DNA of 64,000 bases. Source: Sphagnum compactum. Taxonomy: Eukaryota; Bryophyta; Sphagnopsida; Sphagnales. The position numbers were made by a program, and so were the translations under genes. Positions 46,104 to 59,645 of the stretch are shown piece by piece. The stretch covers positions 868,001 to 932,000 of the forward strand of contig OZ234498.1 in assembly GCA_965153455.1 (NCBI GenBank), in the 5' to 3' direction. The first letter of the stretch is position 1. Every line of letters begins with the position of its first letter. A model generated the notes under the pieces. It worked only from the letters and a program-made list of their open reading frames with translations. It was not told the origin of the DNA and did no database searches.

Positions 46104-49100
46104 TCACTCTAACATTGCATGTTCAGGAGAGGGACTACGACTGCGGTCATTGTCATGAAGGTGAGAGACCTCATGCTCAACCCTGGGGCTATCTGGACCT
46201 GCATCCACCGCAGGGCTACGACTGTTGGGTCCCAAGGTGCCATTCCGAGTTTCACGGGCAGGGCTCAAGCTGCGTTCTCTAGGGCTAAGACTGTGGCTCA
46301 CTCGAGCATTGCGACGACGTGGAGGGGTGGGGCTGCGACTCCGGCCATTTCCCCTAGGGCTGAGAGAATTGACCTCCCTTCCAGCTTTACGGGGTGGACT
46401 GCTGCTAAGAGCTGGGCTGCGGCTTCGAGCAGTGGTAGTTGGCTTATGACAGTCATTCCTCAATGGTGGACTGCAGCAACAGCACATAGTGGTTTTCACA
46501 TTTTAGTAATGAGCTTGCATCACAGTTCATAACAATAAGGTATACAGACATCCCTCCCACATTCCCAACAAGCAATTATCTAGAACCTTGTTTGTCCAAC
46601 AATACAGGATCACAATCAATTTGAACTGACTGAAAAAAGTGCCATGCTATCACAGGTGCTAAAGTAAAATAACTTTTAGAGAAATGGCTTTTTGCTACAT
46701 GGCTGACTTTGGACCAGGGAGTACATGGAAAAAGAATGTTTCAGTTACACTTCAGTTTATACATCAGGAGAAGTTACCTGAGACTCCTGCTGTTGTAGCT
46801 TCTGCTGCGACTCCTGTCACGCCTAGAACCACGTGGTGGTGACCCCCGTGGTGTGTAAGATCGAGAACGTGAACGGGACACATCCTTCTCACGGTCATAC
46901 CTGCCCCTGTAAATATCATAAGATGCATGGATTGACGTTGAAGGTTCACCTTTTCATCCAGATGAAGAAAAGCTGCTTCACTGTTGGCCTTGTCTATGAA
47001 ATAGCAAATAGGATACATCTGTGGAGTTTGCAGCACTGAAGATAGACCTGCTTTGGGAGCAGACTGTAATGCCAAAGCAGGAAAAAAGGTGTGCTAAAAT
47101 GACAGAGTGACACTGTGGTAGAATTGAAAAGCTAAAGCTACTGGTCAAACCTGCTTGTAGGCTGGGGACTATTGCGGCAATTGCGCTCAATGTGACCCCG
47201 CTGACCACATCGATAGCATTTGTCCCTCCAGTCTCCAGCCTTGCAGTCCCGAGCCCAATGGCCATCATTCCCACAGTTGTAACATCGTCCAGTTCCAAGA
47301 GGGGCACCTCTCTCACCGCGATCTCCACGGCTCATACCACGCAATCCCTGGACTCATAGATATAGTGTAAGTTCACTCCACACAAATTGACGACCAGCTC
47401 CAGGGAAACTCTGGTCAACATATTAAAAAGTGAGCAAAAATGCTGTTTACTCCTGCAATACTTAACAATGTTGGAATAAACTGTGGACATATAGATCCCT
47501 GATCAATGCACTCCAGTGGAATCTACCTTCTTCATTTGGATGCAAGCCACTCCCAGCCTGACTACAAATAAAAATCATTGCTAATGTGCAATCTATGTAA
47601 GTATCGTCAAAGTTATTGCACACCCTCAGCTAGCATATCAAAGGAAACCCAAGCTTCAAAGGCTGTTGTAAGATGACCAGCCCAGTGAGAAACCATTCTA
47701 AATAATCTGCAAGTGATCGATCCCACCTTTGGGTGAGTACACATCAAACATAGTTGCAAGCTAGACCATGGTAGATGCCATGTAACCATCTGGTAAGAGT
47801 TGTGTACATGGACAAATTATCTAACAAAGATGTGGATTGTAAGATCAATTCAGGAAGCAAGTCACCAGTTGAACACTTTTGTGATGAATTTAACCTTCCA
47901 AATCAGGGCTGCCACGAAAACAAGACTACTTTCAACAATTTTATGCAGAATACCTTCGCAAGTATTGAGAATATACTTACATGTCATTCTGGATAGAGTT
48001 GAGAGATCATCTGATTTTAAGGTTGCAAATGCAAGATCATACTACCAATGAGTAGTACAGATCTCTAAAGGAAAAACAGCACTGTACAGCATTGGAGTAA
48101 AATCTTACCATCTCATGTCCAGCTCCAGGCTCCCTTGCACCTCCTGGTCCCCTGGGTCCCTGAAATAACACCTCCATTTTGTCACCCTCAAAGCCAATTT
48201 GGGCAGCCAGCAAATGACCAACATCCCTTACATTGTCTCTGCCCAAGGACAACGTTTACCAGAGTGTAGTTAATGCCACTGATAATTCACCATCTAACAT
48301 GCAGAGCAACAACCATTGATAATTGGCAGAGTGCCAAATAAATTGCAGAAAAGCATCAAAATGTTGCAAAACTGGTAACATACCCGTCGGGCAAACTCAA
48401 CTACCAGACGAGTGCCTTCAAACTCCTTTCCATTCAGATAATGACAAGCCTCATCTGCATCACGTGGATCGCTGAACTCCTACATGCCCTCCGTCATAAT
48501 AACACTCAGACACCAGCATCTTCCAGCCAATAACTGCTTCCTCTTCCTTCTCAATGGTCAAGACCATGATAAGACCAGAGGATGGTACAGATCTAAAGTC
48601 AAACAATTACATGACATCAACATTTGCAACAGCATCTGCCTGCTTCTAAATTCATGAAGCGCACATGCAAAGAGATCATCAACTACTCCAGCCTCATGTG
48701 GAAACGGTCAATGAAAGCTTTAAACTACAAACACTACATTTGAAAAGGAGGTAGTAGAACCATGGGTGAAGAGACACTCATTCACACTTTGGCTGGTAAT
48801 TTTCACATCAAAACAAACCTATACACACAGGTATCTACTCCATGAACAGGAGTAAAATAAGTAATAAACTCTTTTCCTGGCCCAGGGCATTGTGTACAAT
48901 AGTGAAACATGAAAAGTGAAGGGGGGCAGAGTACTCACAACAAATGCAAAGTCGTGCTTCATATCCACATCTCGAACTCTGCAGAAATGCGAGCGCCACC
49001 AACACAGAAAGAGACAGACAAGACAGACAGAAAGCAGCGCACCACAGATCACCGCGTGTCAGAGGCCACCCACACCCTTTATCGACCATTCGCCATGTCA

Positions 49101-51159
49101 AGCCATGCCACCCCATATGCATGAATATTTGTATGACTGAAGTATGCACATCACTACATACAGAATCGCGCCTAGATGCGCCAGGAACTGCCCTCCCTCC
49201 TGTGGGCAGGGGTCACCAATTTGCCACCATACTCATCCCTCTCACCAAAGCCCTCCCCGGCCAGACGGAAAGGACCCACCAACCTTCATCCACATGTTAT
49301 GTGAGTGAGACACTGCTTGTGTTGTTCTGAAGGTGAAAAACACTTGCTTGAAGGTGCAGCCAACAATGTGTGGAGCATCCAGCAAGATGTAGGAAAAGGA
49401 AGGGAAGTGTACACAAGCTTCATTGAGTCCCAAGGACTCAACGAAGTATCAGAGGCAAGCGGGGAGAGTGAGGATTATGAAGGAGACCATGGGGAGATCC
49501 ATTCCCAATTCGAATGTCATGTAAACTATGTCATGGAGAAGGACATAGAGGAGAATGAATTGGCGCTGGGCTGCAACACCTGACCTCAATGCAAGTATCT
49601 GACCTTGTCAGGTGGCTTTCAGGATTCAAGGTATGACTGCTAAATAATGTCTTCAGTAGTACTGAAAACTAATCCATACTTGACAATCAAAACAACCTGA
49701 GAAGAATCAAAAGAGAGCAAATAATAGGGCAATAGAGATTTCAGATCTGAAAACATGTCAACCAACAAGAAAAAGAGAAAACCCAACCCTAAAGAACAGA
49801 GAAAACAACACAACAAGGAGTCATTTGAACAACAGCAACACTCATATCCATGTTCAGAGACCTTCAACACCAACACCTATGTAGATGTGACTGCTAAGCA
49901 ACTATACAGCACTCCTTGACACTAAATAAAAAAGCTTCAAAGACCAGAGAAAGCCATTGTAGATTGGAGGTCAGTAGAAATGCATACCCCACATGGAACC
50001 CTACAAGACCAACAACATTGTTCTATGAACAGAAATCAGCAAAACAAGTCATTAGTAGGCAACCTGAATCCTTCTAGACAGAAGGGCAGGAGCAACACAT
50101 AACCAGCATGGACCCTGTTTATGAAGGAAAAAACACAAACAGAGTTTTGAGGGGTAGCCAGAGCTGGCATGGCTGAGCTGCTCTTCCCTACACCATTACT
50201 GGCCCATTCAGATACGGGCTCTATGACCGCATTGTCAGCGCATCAATAAATGTATTGGGCCTTGCCCAGAACAGCAAAGACCACACAAAAAGAAAAACAG
50301 TTCATAGAAGCATAAAAGTGTGAGCTGTCTTAGCTAAAATAAAACAACTTTCTGGCCAAGACTAAAAAACACCTCCATTTCCACCATGGCCAACAGATCC
50401 CATCCGGTGTGGCTGCACAGTTCAAGCCCTGATGATATCACAGGCTGCCTAGGCAGCAGCTCAAACTTTCCAAAAGTAATCAGCAGCATGTAAGCAGACC
50501 TTCCGCCCCCCAACATGGTAGGTGAAGAAGCAGACTAAGAGACTATGCTGTGTCATTTCACAAGCTGTACTACAACCCTTCCAAAAAAGATATCAATAAC
50601 AAAGTGAAAAGATACATTCATAACATACAAAAATCCCAAACTGTTCACTCGAAGTACATGCCACAGATGCTATTAGCCCAACCTTACTAAGTCAATATCC
50701 GTAACACATGATAAAAGATGATAGCACACTATCTGCATCAACTCGTCAGGTAGATGTTTTGAGAGCATGGTTCACATCAACATCCTCGTCGGAGGACGGA
50801 TGTTCAACATGGTCTCCATCATGTGGTGCAAATCGGTGACTTGAATACGAGACGATGTCCATCAGAAAGCGCACAAAACTTTCCAACCTGATGGACTTAC
50901 ACACCCTAAAATATCGCAACTGCCGTGACCTTCCTAAACCTTCAAAAGACTCGAACGTCCAATATGTAAAAAAACAAAAAATACAAAAAACGTGACGGTC
51001 TTACCTTCCATATTTGGTGAAGAGATCCTCCAGATCGCGGCTACGTATGCGGCTGGTTAACCTACCGACATAGAGGCGGGTAGGCCCTCCTCGTCCACCA
51101 CCACGCTCTCGCTCTTCGTAGCGGCCTCCTCCACCACGGATCTCTCTGTCTCCTCGCAT
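46104..51159 (-). CDS. RS2Z: RS2Z-type SR splicing factor (RRM, two zinc knuckles, RS/SP tail), 344 aa, 7 exons
   Basis: Coding exons are 51159-51005, 48978-48939, 48479-48384, 48159-48109, 47347-47151, 46906-46778 and 46470-46104. They total 1035 nt with stop, and all introns are GT-AG. The RRM spans about residues 26-97, with RNP2-like LYVGRL (29-34) and RNP1-like [10 protein letters not shown] (58-67). Two CCHC knuckles follow: [14 protein letters not shown] (136-149) and [14 protein letters not shown] (158-171). The tail (181-344) is rich in RS and SP dipeptides. One RRM plus two knuckles defines the plant-specific RS2Z subfamily (Arabidopsis RS2Z32/33), nuclear factors for splice-site choice. 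An N-terminal Gly/Arg/Glu-rich extension of about 26 residues precedes the RRM. Intron 1 is 2026 nt, the others 224-761 nt. In this family, introns inside the RRM are alternatively spliced and autoregulated, which may apply here. Confidence 0.96.
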
Positions 51160-51500
51160 CCTTCCCGCTCCGTATGAACAAAACTCCTCTTCCTTTTCAC
51201 CGCCCTCTTCTTCTTCTCTCTTTGTGGATCTGTGTCGTCTCTGTCTGGATCTCTGTTGACCCTTCCCTCCCGCGATTAACCGTCAAAAGAAAAGCATTAA
51301 AAAAACGACCGAAAAAAGATGTAAAACTGGAGCTTAAGCCTTACCCTTGCGTTGGAGACAAGGATAACTGAACGCCGAGAACAAAAACTCCGCCTGGTCG
51401 ACAAGAGGAGGCAAGCGTGGGCGAGAAGAGCGAAGGAAGACAGCGGCACCATCGCCCCTATCCATCTGTGAGCGCCGACGTTCATGTGTCAGGCACGGGA
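51160..51500 (-). promoter_or_regulatory. 5' UTR and core promoter region of the RS2Z gene
   Basis: Directly upstream of the ATG the minus strand is purine-rich (GAGAGAAGAAGAAGAGGGCG), typical of a plant 5' leader. GC content rises over 51180-51500. No clear TATA box was seen, so the transcription start is not placed. Confidence 0.45.
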
Positions 51501-51544
51501 CGGAATCAGCACGTTACCGAGCCCATTCCGGCGAGGTGTCCAGC

Positions 51545-51930
51545 AGATTGAGACAGCATTATGTAACGTGGCGATGGTTCCACCAGGGACTGACTATTCC
51601 AGAATGTTACCGGTGTCTGAACACTAACCTCGACCATCGGATCCCATCGTCCTACGTACTCCAGGGCCGCAAAGTGCACCTCCAGGAACCTATAAAAAGT
51701 AAAAAATGGCAGATCAGCCCCCAATTCCACCAGGAAGGTAAGGCAGAATTATGTAACGGGGTGACGGTTCCACCAGGGACTGACTGTTCCAGAGTTTAAC
51801 CAGTATCTGCACTCTAATCTCCACCACCAGATCCCATCATCGTAGGTACTCCAGGCCTGGAAAATTTCGATAGTCTAATCTGGCAACTCCGGGAACCTAT
51901 AAAAAGTGCAAAAATGGCAGATCAGCCACC
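51545..51930. repeat. Tandem duplication of a ~190-bp unit upstream of RS2Z
   Basis: Copy 1 (about 51545-51736) and copy 2 (about 51737-51930) share ATTATGTAACG, GGTTCCACCAGGGACTGACT, GATCCCATC, TACTCCAGG, GGAACCTATAAAAAGT and ATGGCAGATCAGCC. Identity is fairly high, with small indels. Shorter echoes of AATTCCAC and CCTATAAAA continue to about 52330, so the unit may be part of a longer decaying array. Confidence 0.88.
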
Positions 51931-54900
51931 AATTCCACTTTGGAAAATACCTATAAAAGTACCAGAATAATCTCTCCAGCTAGTAGACCACTACAAATTC
52001 CACCTCGGAAAATGCACATAAAACTACAATTATACATCGATTCAAAATGACACATGACCACTAATCTCACCAAAGAGGTACCAAAGTACCAAAATAATCT
52101 CCCCATTTGAAAAACCAGACTACCCACCAATTCCACACCGGAAAAGACCTCCAAGAGCTACAAAAGCACCGTCATAAGATCCAAAACCAGTTACGGAATT
52201 ATGATATGGGCAAGACCTTCCAAGACCTACAAAAGTCTATAATTGCATACGGAACTATGGAATGCAAGGTCCAGAGGGCAAAGATCCTGCACATTCCACT
52301 ACGGAATGGGTTTTCATTCAAGAAGTTTACAAATTAGGTTATTACACACCATACAGGATTGTTCCCAAAGAGGGGTATAAATTTGCTGTCTCAAAGTTGT
52401 AGCATACCATGACTTGGTTGCAAGGTGAGAATGGGCCCTTATGATTTGACCACTTTTTGGGTATATATAATGACAATAGTTGCAAGGGGAGGACTTAATA
52501 ACGAGGTTTTTTAAATATTTAAATTGATTTAAATTTTCACTTGTCAATTTCAGAAATTTAGATTTTAGAAACTTAAAAAAATAGAAGCAAAAAAAAAAAT
52601 CGTCGAGTGAAATTTCTTTATACATTTTGATCTTGATGTGCACATGATAAAAAGAGGTTTTGTGCATATTTTGAGCACGTCCACATTGACAAAGTTTGTT
52701 ATGATATAGATCTTCTATCCTCAAATCATGGTCAATCTTGTGATAGGATTTCTTAAGATTTTGAAGCATTTTCTAGAACTTGTTGATTCTCTATGTCATC
52801 ACCTTATTGGATTTCTAAATCGCTACCTACCTTGTTGAGTTAGCTCATTGCAATACCTCTTGTATGTCTTGAGCCTTTGGATGAGCACTTTGCAATAGAA
52901 TTGAAAGTCATCAAATCTGTGAAAGTTTGTTATTATCATGCATAGTGAAAATCTTTGAAACATCAATCAAGTTGAAGTTCAATTTTCTTAAAGATTCACA
53001 TGTTACAAAAAATAAGATTTATAAGTATGAAAATAAAACATGTGATAATCCTAAGCACTACCCCTCAATCATTCTTCAAACTTGAAATTTTGGATGTTTA
53101 TAAACAACAACACAAACAAAATACCGAAAATATTTTAATAAATCATCTTATTGCATTTCTTTGTTTGGACATGGGTAAAACAAGTCCAACTACACTTCCA
53201 AAATAGGAATTGTACTCTTGTGCTAATGCCCTAAGTGCCAAAGCTCAAAGTTGGGCGACATGATTTCCAAACTTCTTTCACAAATATAAAACGACCAACA
53301 CGAGGTCTTGCAAGCTAGTAACTTCTCATGCAAATACCCTTCCTTGCACAAAAACTTTAGAAACTCATTATCCAAAGCATTTTGATTAATGGGATTATAC
53401 AATAAATGGTCAAATCAAATGTCCTTCAATTTTGTAATTCAAAAAAATACAACCCAAAGGATGACATCACAATGAATGTAAAATGTGTGTTATAATGTGT
53501 ATTGGGCCACTCCCATTGTGATGTCCACCTTTGACCAACTTAGAATAGTTGACGTGCTAATAGTCTTATAACCATTAAAGTAGATTTGCTAAAAACCAAC
53601 TATGGGTCAAAAACCAATTGGTTTTAGGTCAATAACTTTTGACCTAATCTATTGCTAGACATTTCATTTTTGTGTGATTAAAGAAAAATGTACTAAAATT
53701 TAACTTGATAAATATTGGTTTTGTGGACATGATGACCTTGTGGTTTGTAAATAATTAATGAATGTAAATATATCAAATTAAAGAAAATTTTTAATTTAAT
53801 AAATAATCAATTGGTGGTCATTATTTAGTGGGGGGAATAAATATAAGCCAACAAATTTTCAAATTAGAAAAAAAAAAGAATTGAAACTTGTTTTAAATGT
53901 TTCTACATGATGACATGGGAATATAAATTCAAGGTGGCAAGATTATGTTCCAAGGAAATTGATTAAAGGTTTTAACATGATTAAGCTAGATAAGGGTTGA
54001 CATGTTAGATGTTGAAGGGGTAAAATAAATGATTTAATGGTTTTGATTAGAAGTGGGATATTTTTGAGAATTAGTAATTTGACATATGATATTATAATTA
54101 ACAAGTAATGGAAATAAATATTATCATCATGATCCTTTCAAATTAAATAAACATTAATAAAACATTATTACATTGGATTTTGAAAAGGAGAACATTATAA
54201 TTGTTTGATTAATGTTAGAAGAAGATATTCCTTTTGTCAAAAAAAAATTTGAACCAATATATTGTCATGATATCCCTTTCGCAATTACTTAGAATCCATA
54301 ACTAATTATGAATATATTAATTTCAAATCATAAATTAAAAATAGATAAAACTAATAACTACAATACATTTATATAAAATGTTCTTTCAAAGGATTTTCTA
54401 ACCTCGATTAAAATTTCAAAACACTTGACTTCATGTTTACAAAAGTGGTTTTTGGCACATCTACTTTAAGAACATATTTCCCACCTTATTACAAATTAGA
54501 CCTGAAAACTTGGGGAACATTGTTTTAAAATTTATATTATTTTAAATTATAAGATTATCATAAATAATATAATAAATAAATTTTTTTATTTCAATTTTTT
54601 ATTATTATTATTTTATTATCCTATCAATTGTTGACATGTGACCACCTAATCTAGGTTTGGAACCTAATTTACATGGCTAATTAAACCATTTAATCTACTT
54701 ACTTAGGTTCACTTAAATAACCACCTAACCTAAGTAGTCTAGATAGGTACAAAATATTTTATCAATACTCCAATGTTGACCATAACAGAATGTCATTTGT
54801 GAAGTTTGATCCTTGGACCCCAAGGATGGAATTCAATTTTTTTACCACCAAGCCACTTCATTTGTTGTGTTGATATGTAATGTTTATTTCATTTACACCA

Positions 54901-56950
54901 TATTTCATTTAAACATTACACAAAATTCAAATTTGATAATTCATATTTTATTGATAATTTGCCCAAGTGAAAAAATTGAAAATTTATTCATAAAGTTCCT
55001 TCAATAATGTATATATATATATATATATATATATAAAGAATGTAAATTCATTTCAAAAGAATAACATTTCAATGTTATTGTTTGAAAAAATAAATTCAAA
55101 CACATGATTTGTAAATGAAATCTAAATATAATTTAATCTGAAAATAATAATCAATACTAAAATATTAACTAATTTCTGAAATTATAATATTTATTTATTA
55201 ATTTATTACATATATTAATAAATATATTATATATTTATGATAAAATTTTAATGTACAAATAGTTATATATTTATCACATCTTACATTTTATTTTATTTAA
55301 AAATTACATACAAAAATTTACTTATAATATATCATACTTTTATCATTCAAATTATTTAAATGTATGATATCTAATTTATTCACATTGAATATTTCAAATG
55401 GATCATATATCAAATATATATTTTTAAATGTAATAAAGGTTTTTATATTACTTATATGTATAAAATTAATCAAAATTAGTTCCATACATGTTGTAGTTCC
55501 TTATGTTCGTTTATATTCATATTAAATTATTGATAATCATTTTTGAATCATTATAAAATAATGTATGACCACATTGTCTATGTAATGACACATCATTTTG
55601 TCCATGTATGGTCATTCTTTAATCATATTTGAAATGACTTTAATTTAGTTATGTTTTCAAGTGATATCTTAAACACACATCACTTTTGTCATCAATGATC
55701 GATGCCATATAGAGAAAACTTGTAATGAAAAAATGATGTCATCTTTCTTGTTACCACATCATCATTTACTAGTCAAACGCACCACTAATATATGACTACA
55801 ACTTTTTCCACATAGGATATGAAGAAATATCCTATGATTATAATCAATTATGTAATTGTTTAGAACATCTACTCATTGATTTCTTGGTTGCAAAGGACAA
55901 AACTCCTTTTAGTGAAAATTTCACTTCTAGAAAGTCTTAAGAAATGTTGTAGTCATGAGTGATTATTGGACCAAGAATCAATCTAAATTGCATAAAATGT
56001 TCTTAATGGTTCAATGCATCTATTGATGACGATGTTGGCCAACCTTACTATGAGATGTAAACCAATTGTTATCATTAGGAGATGCAATTTAGAATTGTGA
56101 GCAAAAGTTTGTTTGTTCATTTTTCATTATTTTTATTATAGTGGAAGGTCTTCATATGTGTATGGTTAGTAAAAAAACATTCAAGTACCCAAGTATAGTG
56201 ATCAAATCTTCAATAAATATTTTTGGTCTACCTCTTTTGTTTAATTTTTTAAATGTTTGTAAAGTGGTTTTTGATTTAAAATGTTTTACAAATGTCTAAG
56301 GAAAAAAACCTTGAATTTTTTGAGCTTGTTGTTTCAAATCCCAACTGTAAACTATTAAAAATATGATGAAATTGTATTTGAGATGTTGCAATCTCATGAT
56401 AATTTATTTTTGGAATTTTTTTAGAATATTTATTTATGAACATTGTTTGTATTATGAATATAGTAATAAATATGTGTAATTTGTAACATTTTTTGTGCAT
56501 TTCATGTTAATCATATGGCATATATTGCTTGGGTGAAGTAATATTCTTCAAATGTGGCCCAATTTTGATTTTGTGGATGTTGCATGGTGAATTTTATGAA
56601 ATAAATATATCTCTGGAAATTGCAGGTCATGTTGTAATCAATTGTCTACAGAAGATGTCAAAGCCAAAAACTAATTCAATATTATTTCAATATTTTCAAT
56701 ATTCTTGAAATGTTAATGATAAGTGTTCTTTGGTGATCCTTTCAACCCACAAAAGGCTAGTGAAATTAAAGTGTAGCTATCATAAGCTTCTATTTCAAGC
56801 AACAAGGATGATGATGCATTTTACAAACTTCAAGCTAATGTTGTAATGACTTTGGTGTGTCTAAGCGGGTTACCCACTTATGTCCCTCCCATTCCAATAA
56901 CTTTTACGATGATTTTACACATGCAAGATGATAATGAACAAATGAAAAAG
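51931..56950. other. AT-rich intergenic DNA, increasingly AT toward 55 kb; no gene recognised
   Basis: A degenerate periodic segment at 51940-52330 repeats AATTCCAC..GGAAAA and CTACAAAAG words. From 53.3 to 56.5 kb the sequence is extremely AT-rich. Open frames here, including one of 151 codons at 52769-52314, show no domain or plausible protein composition. Confidence 0.6.
55009..55035. repeat. (TA)n microsatellite
   Basis: An uninterrupted run of about 13 TA units follows AATG. It is a simple-sequence repeat with no other feature. Confidence 0.97.
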
Positions 56951-56954
56951 ATAG

Positions 56955-59645
56955 TAAAAAAACACTATGAACTTAGTTGCAAATGTTATGATAAGTAAGC
57001 AATTCAATTCCCATGGGCTGAATTACTGAGGGGTAACAATGGTGAATTGCAGCTCATGTAAAATGTTATGTTTGTTTAATAGTTTGAGGAAGGGATTTTT
57101 TGTTAGCACCAAAACTTGACAACTTGGAAAAACATGTTGGAAAGACAAAGACTTTGAATAACATGCCATGACTTGGAGTTAAAGTTGGAAAGTGGTATAT
57201 CAATAAGTGATGTCAACATCTTTAAAATGGACCCATATTTGTTCCCAAGAATCAAATCACAATGCTTGAACAAATCCAAGGAAAATTAAAGGGCAAACAA
57301 GGTTGCAAGAGGCAACAATTTATTACCATCTTTCATCTTCTCCAATAAAAGAAACCAATGCTGGAATATGAGGCTCAAAAACCTTTGTTTAAGTTTTTGG
57401 GGGTCCTATTGATGCAAAAAAATTGTTGGTCAAACATATCTAGCTAGATAATGGCTAAATTTATGCATGTTAAGGTAGTGAAGAAAGCGAAGGAAATGAT
57501 AGTTGCATCAAATTATTTTGCCCTAACATGCGATGAAATCACCACCATCAATAATGTGAGTTGGATAAGCGTGCATGCTTACATGATGGTTGACTAAGAT
57601 CGGGTTCCCATTTTGATTCCTTTGGAACATGTTACAGAACACGAGGGAATTCACAATTTGACCAATGTTATTATGGAGGCATTATAGAAAAATGGTGGGG
57701 TATCAAAAGAAGACATGGCCTTTAAGTTATTATCTTTTGGCACGTACGATGTCAATGTATTCTAGGTGTGAAATTTGAACTGCTTTTGTTTTGGTCTCTT
57801 GAAACTTCTTGTGAGATTTTTCTTAAAAAGTCAGAAGACTTTTGGTAGGAACTTTTATATAATTCCATTGAAATTAGGCGTTCATGAGGCCTAAGAAATT
57901 CAATGGAATCTTGTAATTTTTTTGCAAAGTTCGAATTACAAAATTTAAGGGATTTAAATGGATCAATGTTAATTGAATAAATAAGGTTAGGGAAGGTTTT
58001 CTTAGTATGAAGAAAGTGGTATGGGTAAGAGATGAACAATTTGGAATACTACATTCAAAGAACCAATACCTTGATTGTTAATTTGATAGGGAACAAGGAA
58101 TGGTGTCACTAAACAACTACAAAAACAATACAACCCCCACATGGAAGGCATTCATTGTTGTGCTCATCATTAAAATTTGGTGGTCCAAATATTAAACCAC
58201 TTGCAAGTGTTGTTTCGAATTGAAACATTATTACAATATTTCTACACATATTTTGTTCACTCTCCAAAGGAACATCTTGAGTTCACCAAACTTGCACAAA
58301 TTCCACTGTAATGTCAACATATGTTGGATAAGCATGTTGAGCCTAACTAAACATGTTATGTTAGAATACAAGACATTGATGCTGAAGATGGTTGAAGACA
58401 ATATGGAGGTTGTGATTGCCTAGACCAATTTCAAGCTTTTGTGTGATATTTCATTGCTTTTGGTTCTTACTTGTTTGCTATTGTTGCTTGAAATTGTTCA
58501 TACACCCATTTAATTCTCTCAAAAGGTCTTTGTTTGCGATTATGTGGCAACCATAAAAACTTGCCAATCTCAATTATATTGATTATATAATGATCCAAAA
58601 ACATGTTATGTTTTTACTGCTTTCAAAGACTTCAAAGATTTGGTTGCTACAAAACATGATACTATTGGTTTGTGCTGGGTAGCCAAGTCTTTGGACCTCA
58701 ACGCTTAAATGTGGAATATCTAGCATTTCATTTTGCCAACCACACATTCTCAACAATCTATGTTGATCCATTTTTTGGAAATTTTAATTGAGTCACTTGA
58801 AATGTCTTCAACAACATAGTTGAAAAAATCAAAACAACATGCTTAGGTAAAAAAATCAAAATTTCCCAACTTGTTTTACTTTATTTGTCACAATTTCCTT
58901 GAATCTTTGAAATATTTTGATTAGATATTTGATTAGGTATTTGATTAAATTTTGAAAAAAAAATTCTACATACAAAAAGATGTAGAAAAACTCTTGTTGA
59001 AAGAGGTGTTGATAATAAAATTAATGTTCATTGTTGGTTTTGTATGGGCTGCCAACTCCTTGACTAAGAAGCTCACCACAAGGTTTCTTGCTAGCCATAT
59101 TATGGATGCCATTGGGATAATTTATCTTTAATACTACTTCCAATTGAATGCAGAGGAGAACTTTGCTCAACATCTTGCTTTTTAAAAAGGCCATTACGGA
59201 TATGAAATCAACTTGGGAACAACTTCTTCCGCAATTTTATCATTATTAGCACTTGACCTTCAAGTAATCAAATTCAAATGCACCATGTAGTCATGCGTTA
59301 CAACTGCAACAAAGTCCCCATATGAGATGAATCTAGTTACAAAATTGTGGCATAAATTATCTAGTTCAGTTGCTTTGAGGAAAACCATGTTTGAATATTT
59401 GAAAGTTGGTGATATGGCCATGGTACAAGTCTTGGGTTCAGTTGAGGACGAACATATTTTTTTGACATTTTTCTTCACAAAAATAAGCTACAAAATCAGC
59501 TTGTTGAACATCTACCCACATTTGTGTGCATGTACTCTCAGACTTATCACAGCTTAGAGAATTTTCCATATGATAAGATGTTTGATGCATGATGGGCAAC
59601 AAAGAAATGCAAAATTGAAGTTGAGGGAAAACGTTTAAAGTGAAA
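56955..59645 (+). pseudogene. hAT-like zinc-finger transposase relic (DUF4371-like type), plus strand
   Basis: Plus-strand pieces occur in family order. The N-terminal region near 57000-57180 starts with AIQFPWAELLRGNNGELQLM. Then come YEAQKPLFKFLGV (57371-57410), KKAKEMIVASNYFALTCDEI and NNVSWISVHAYMMVD (57481-57595), PILIPLEHVTEHEGIHNLTN and SKEDMAFKLLSFGTYDVNVF (to about 57765). After an insertion (57766-58070) they continue with GIHCCAHH, LLQYFYTYFVHSPKEHLEFT (58230-58295), LWHKLSSSVALRKTMFEYLK and MAMVQVLGSVEDE (59340-59455). The C-terminal dimerisation-like part is NKLQNQLVEHLPTFVCMYSQ and YHSLENFPYDKMFDA (59480-59597). Many stops and frame changes make it inactive. Confidence 0.75.
57766..58070. 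mobile_element. Insertion inside the hAT relic containing a short inverted repeat
   Basis: The ~300 bp here do not fit the transposase reading. They include an inverted repeat: ATTCCATTGAAATTAGG at about 57873-57889 pairs with CCTAAGAAATTCAATGGAAT at about 57890-57910 and could form a hairpin. Ends and target-site duplication were not determined. A 95-codon open frame on the minus strand is probably chance. Confidence 0.4.

Noticed and set aside
46119-46532. 137-codon plus-strand frame
   Set aside because: It is antisense to the repetitive RS/SP tail exon of the RS2Z gene; the open frame is a by-product of codon repeats.
52314-52769. 151-codon open frame on the minus strand
   Set aside because: It lies in AT-rich DNA with homopolymer-driven residues (runs of F, K, L), no domain, and no gene-like composition. 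Probably chance.
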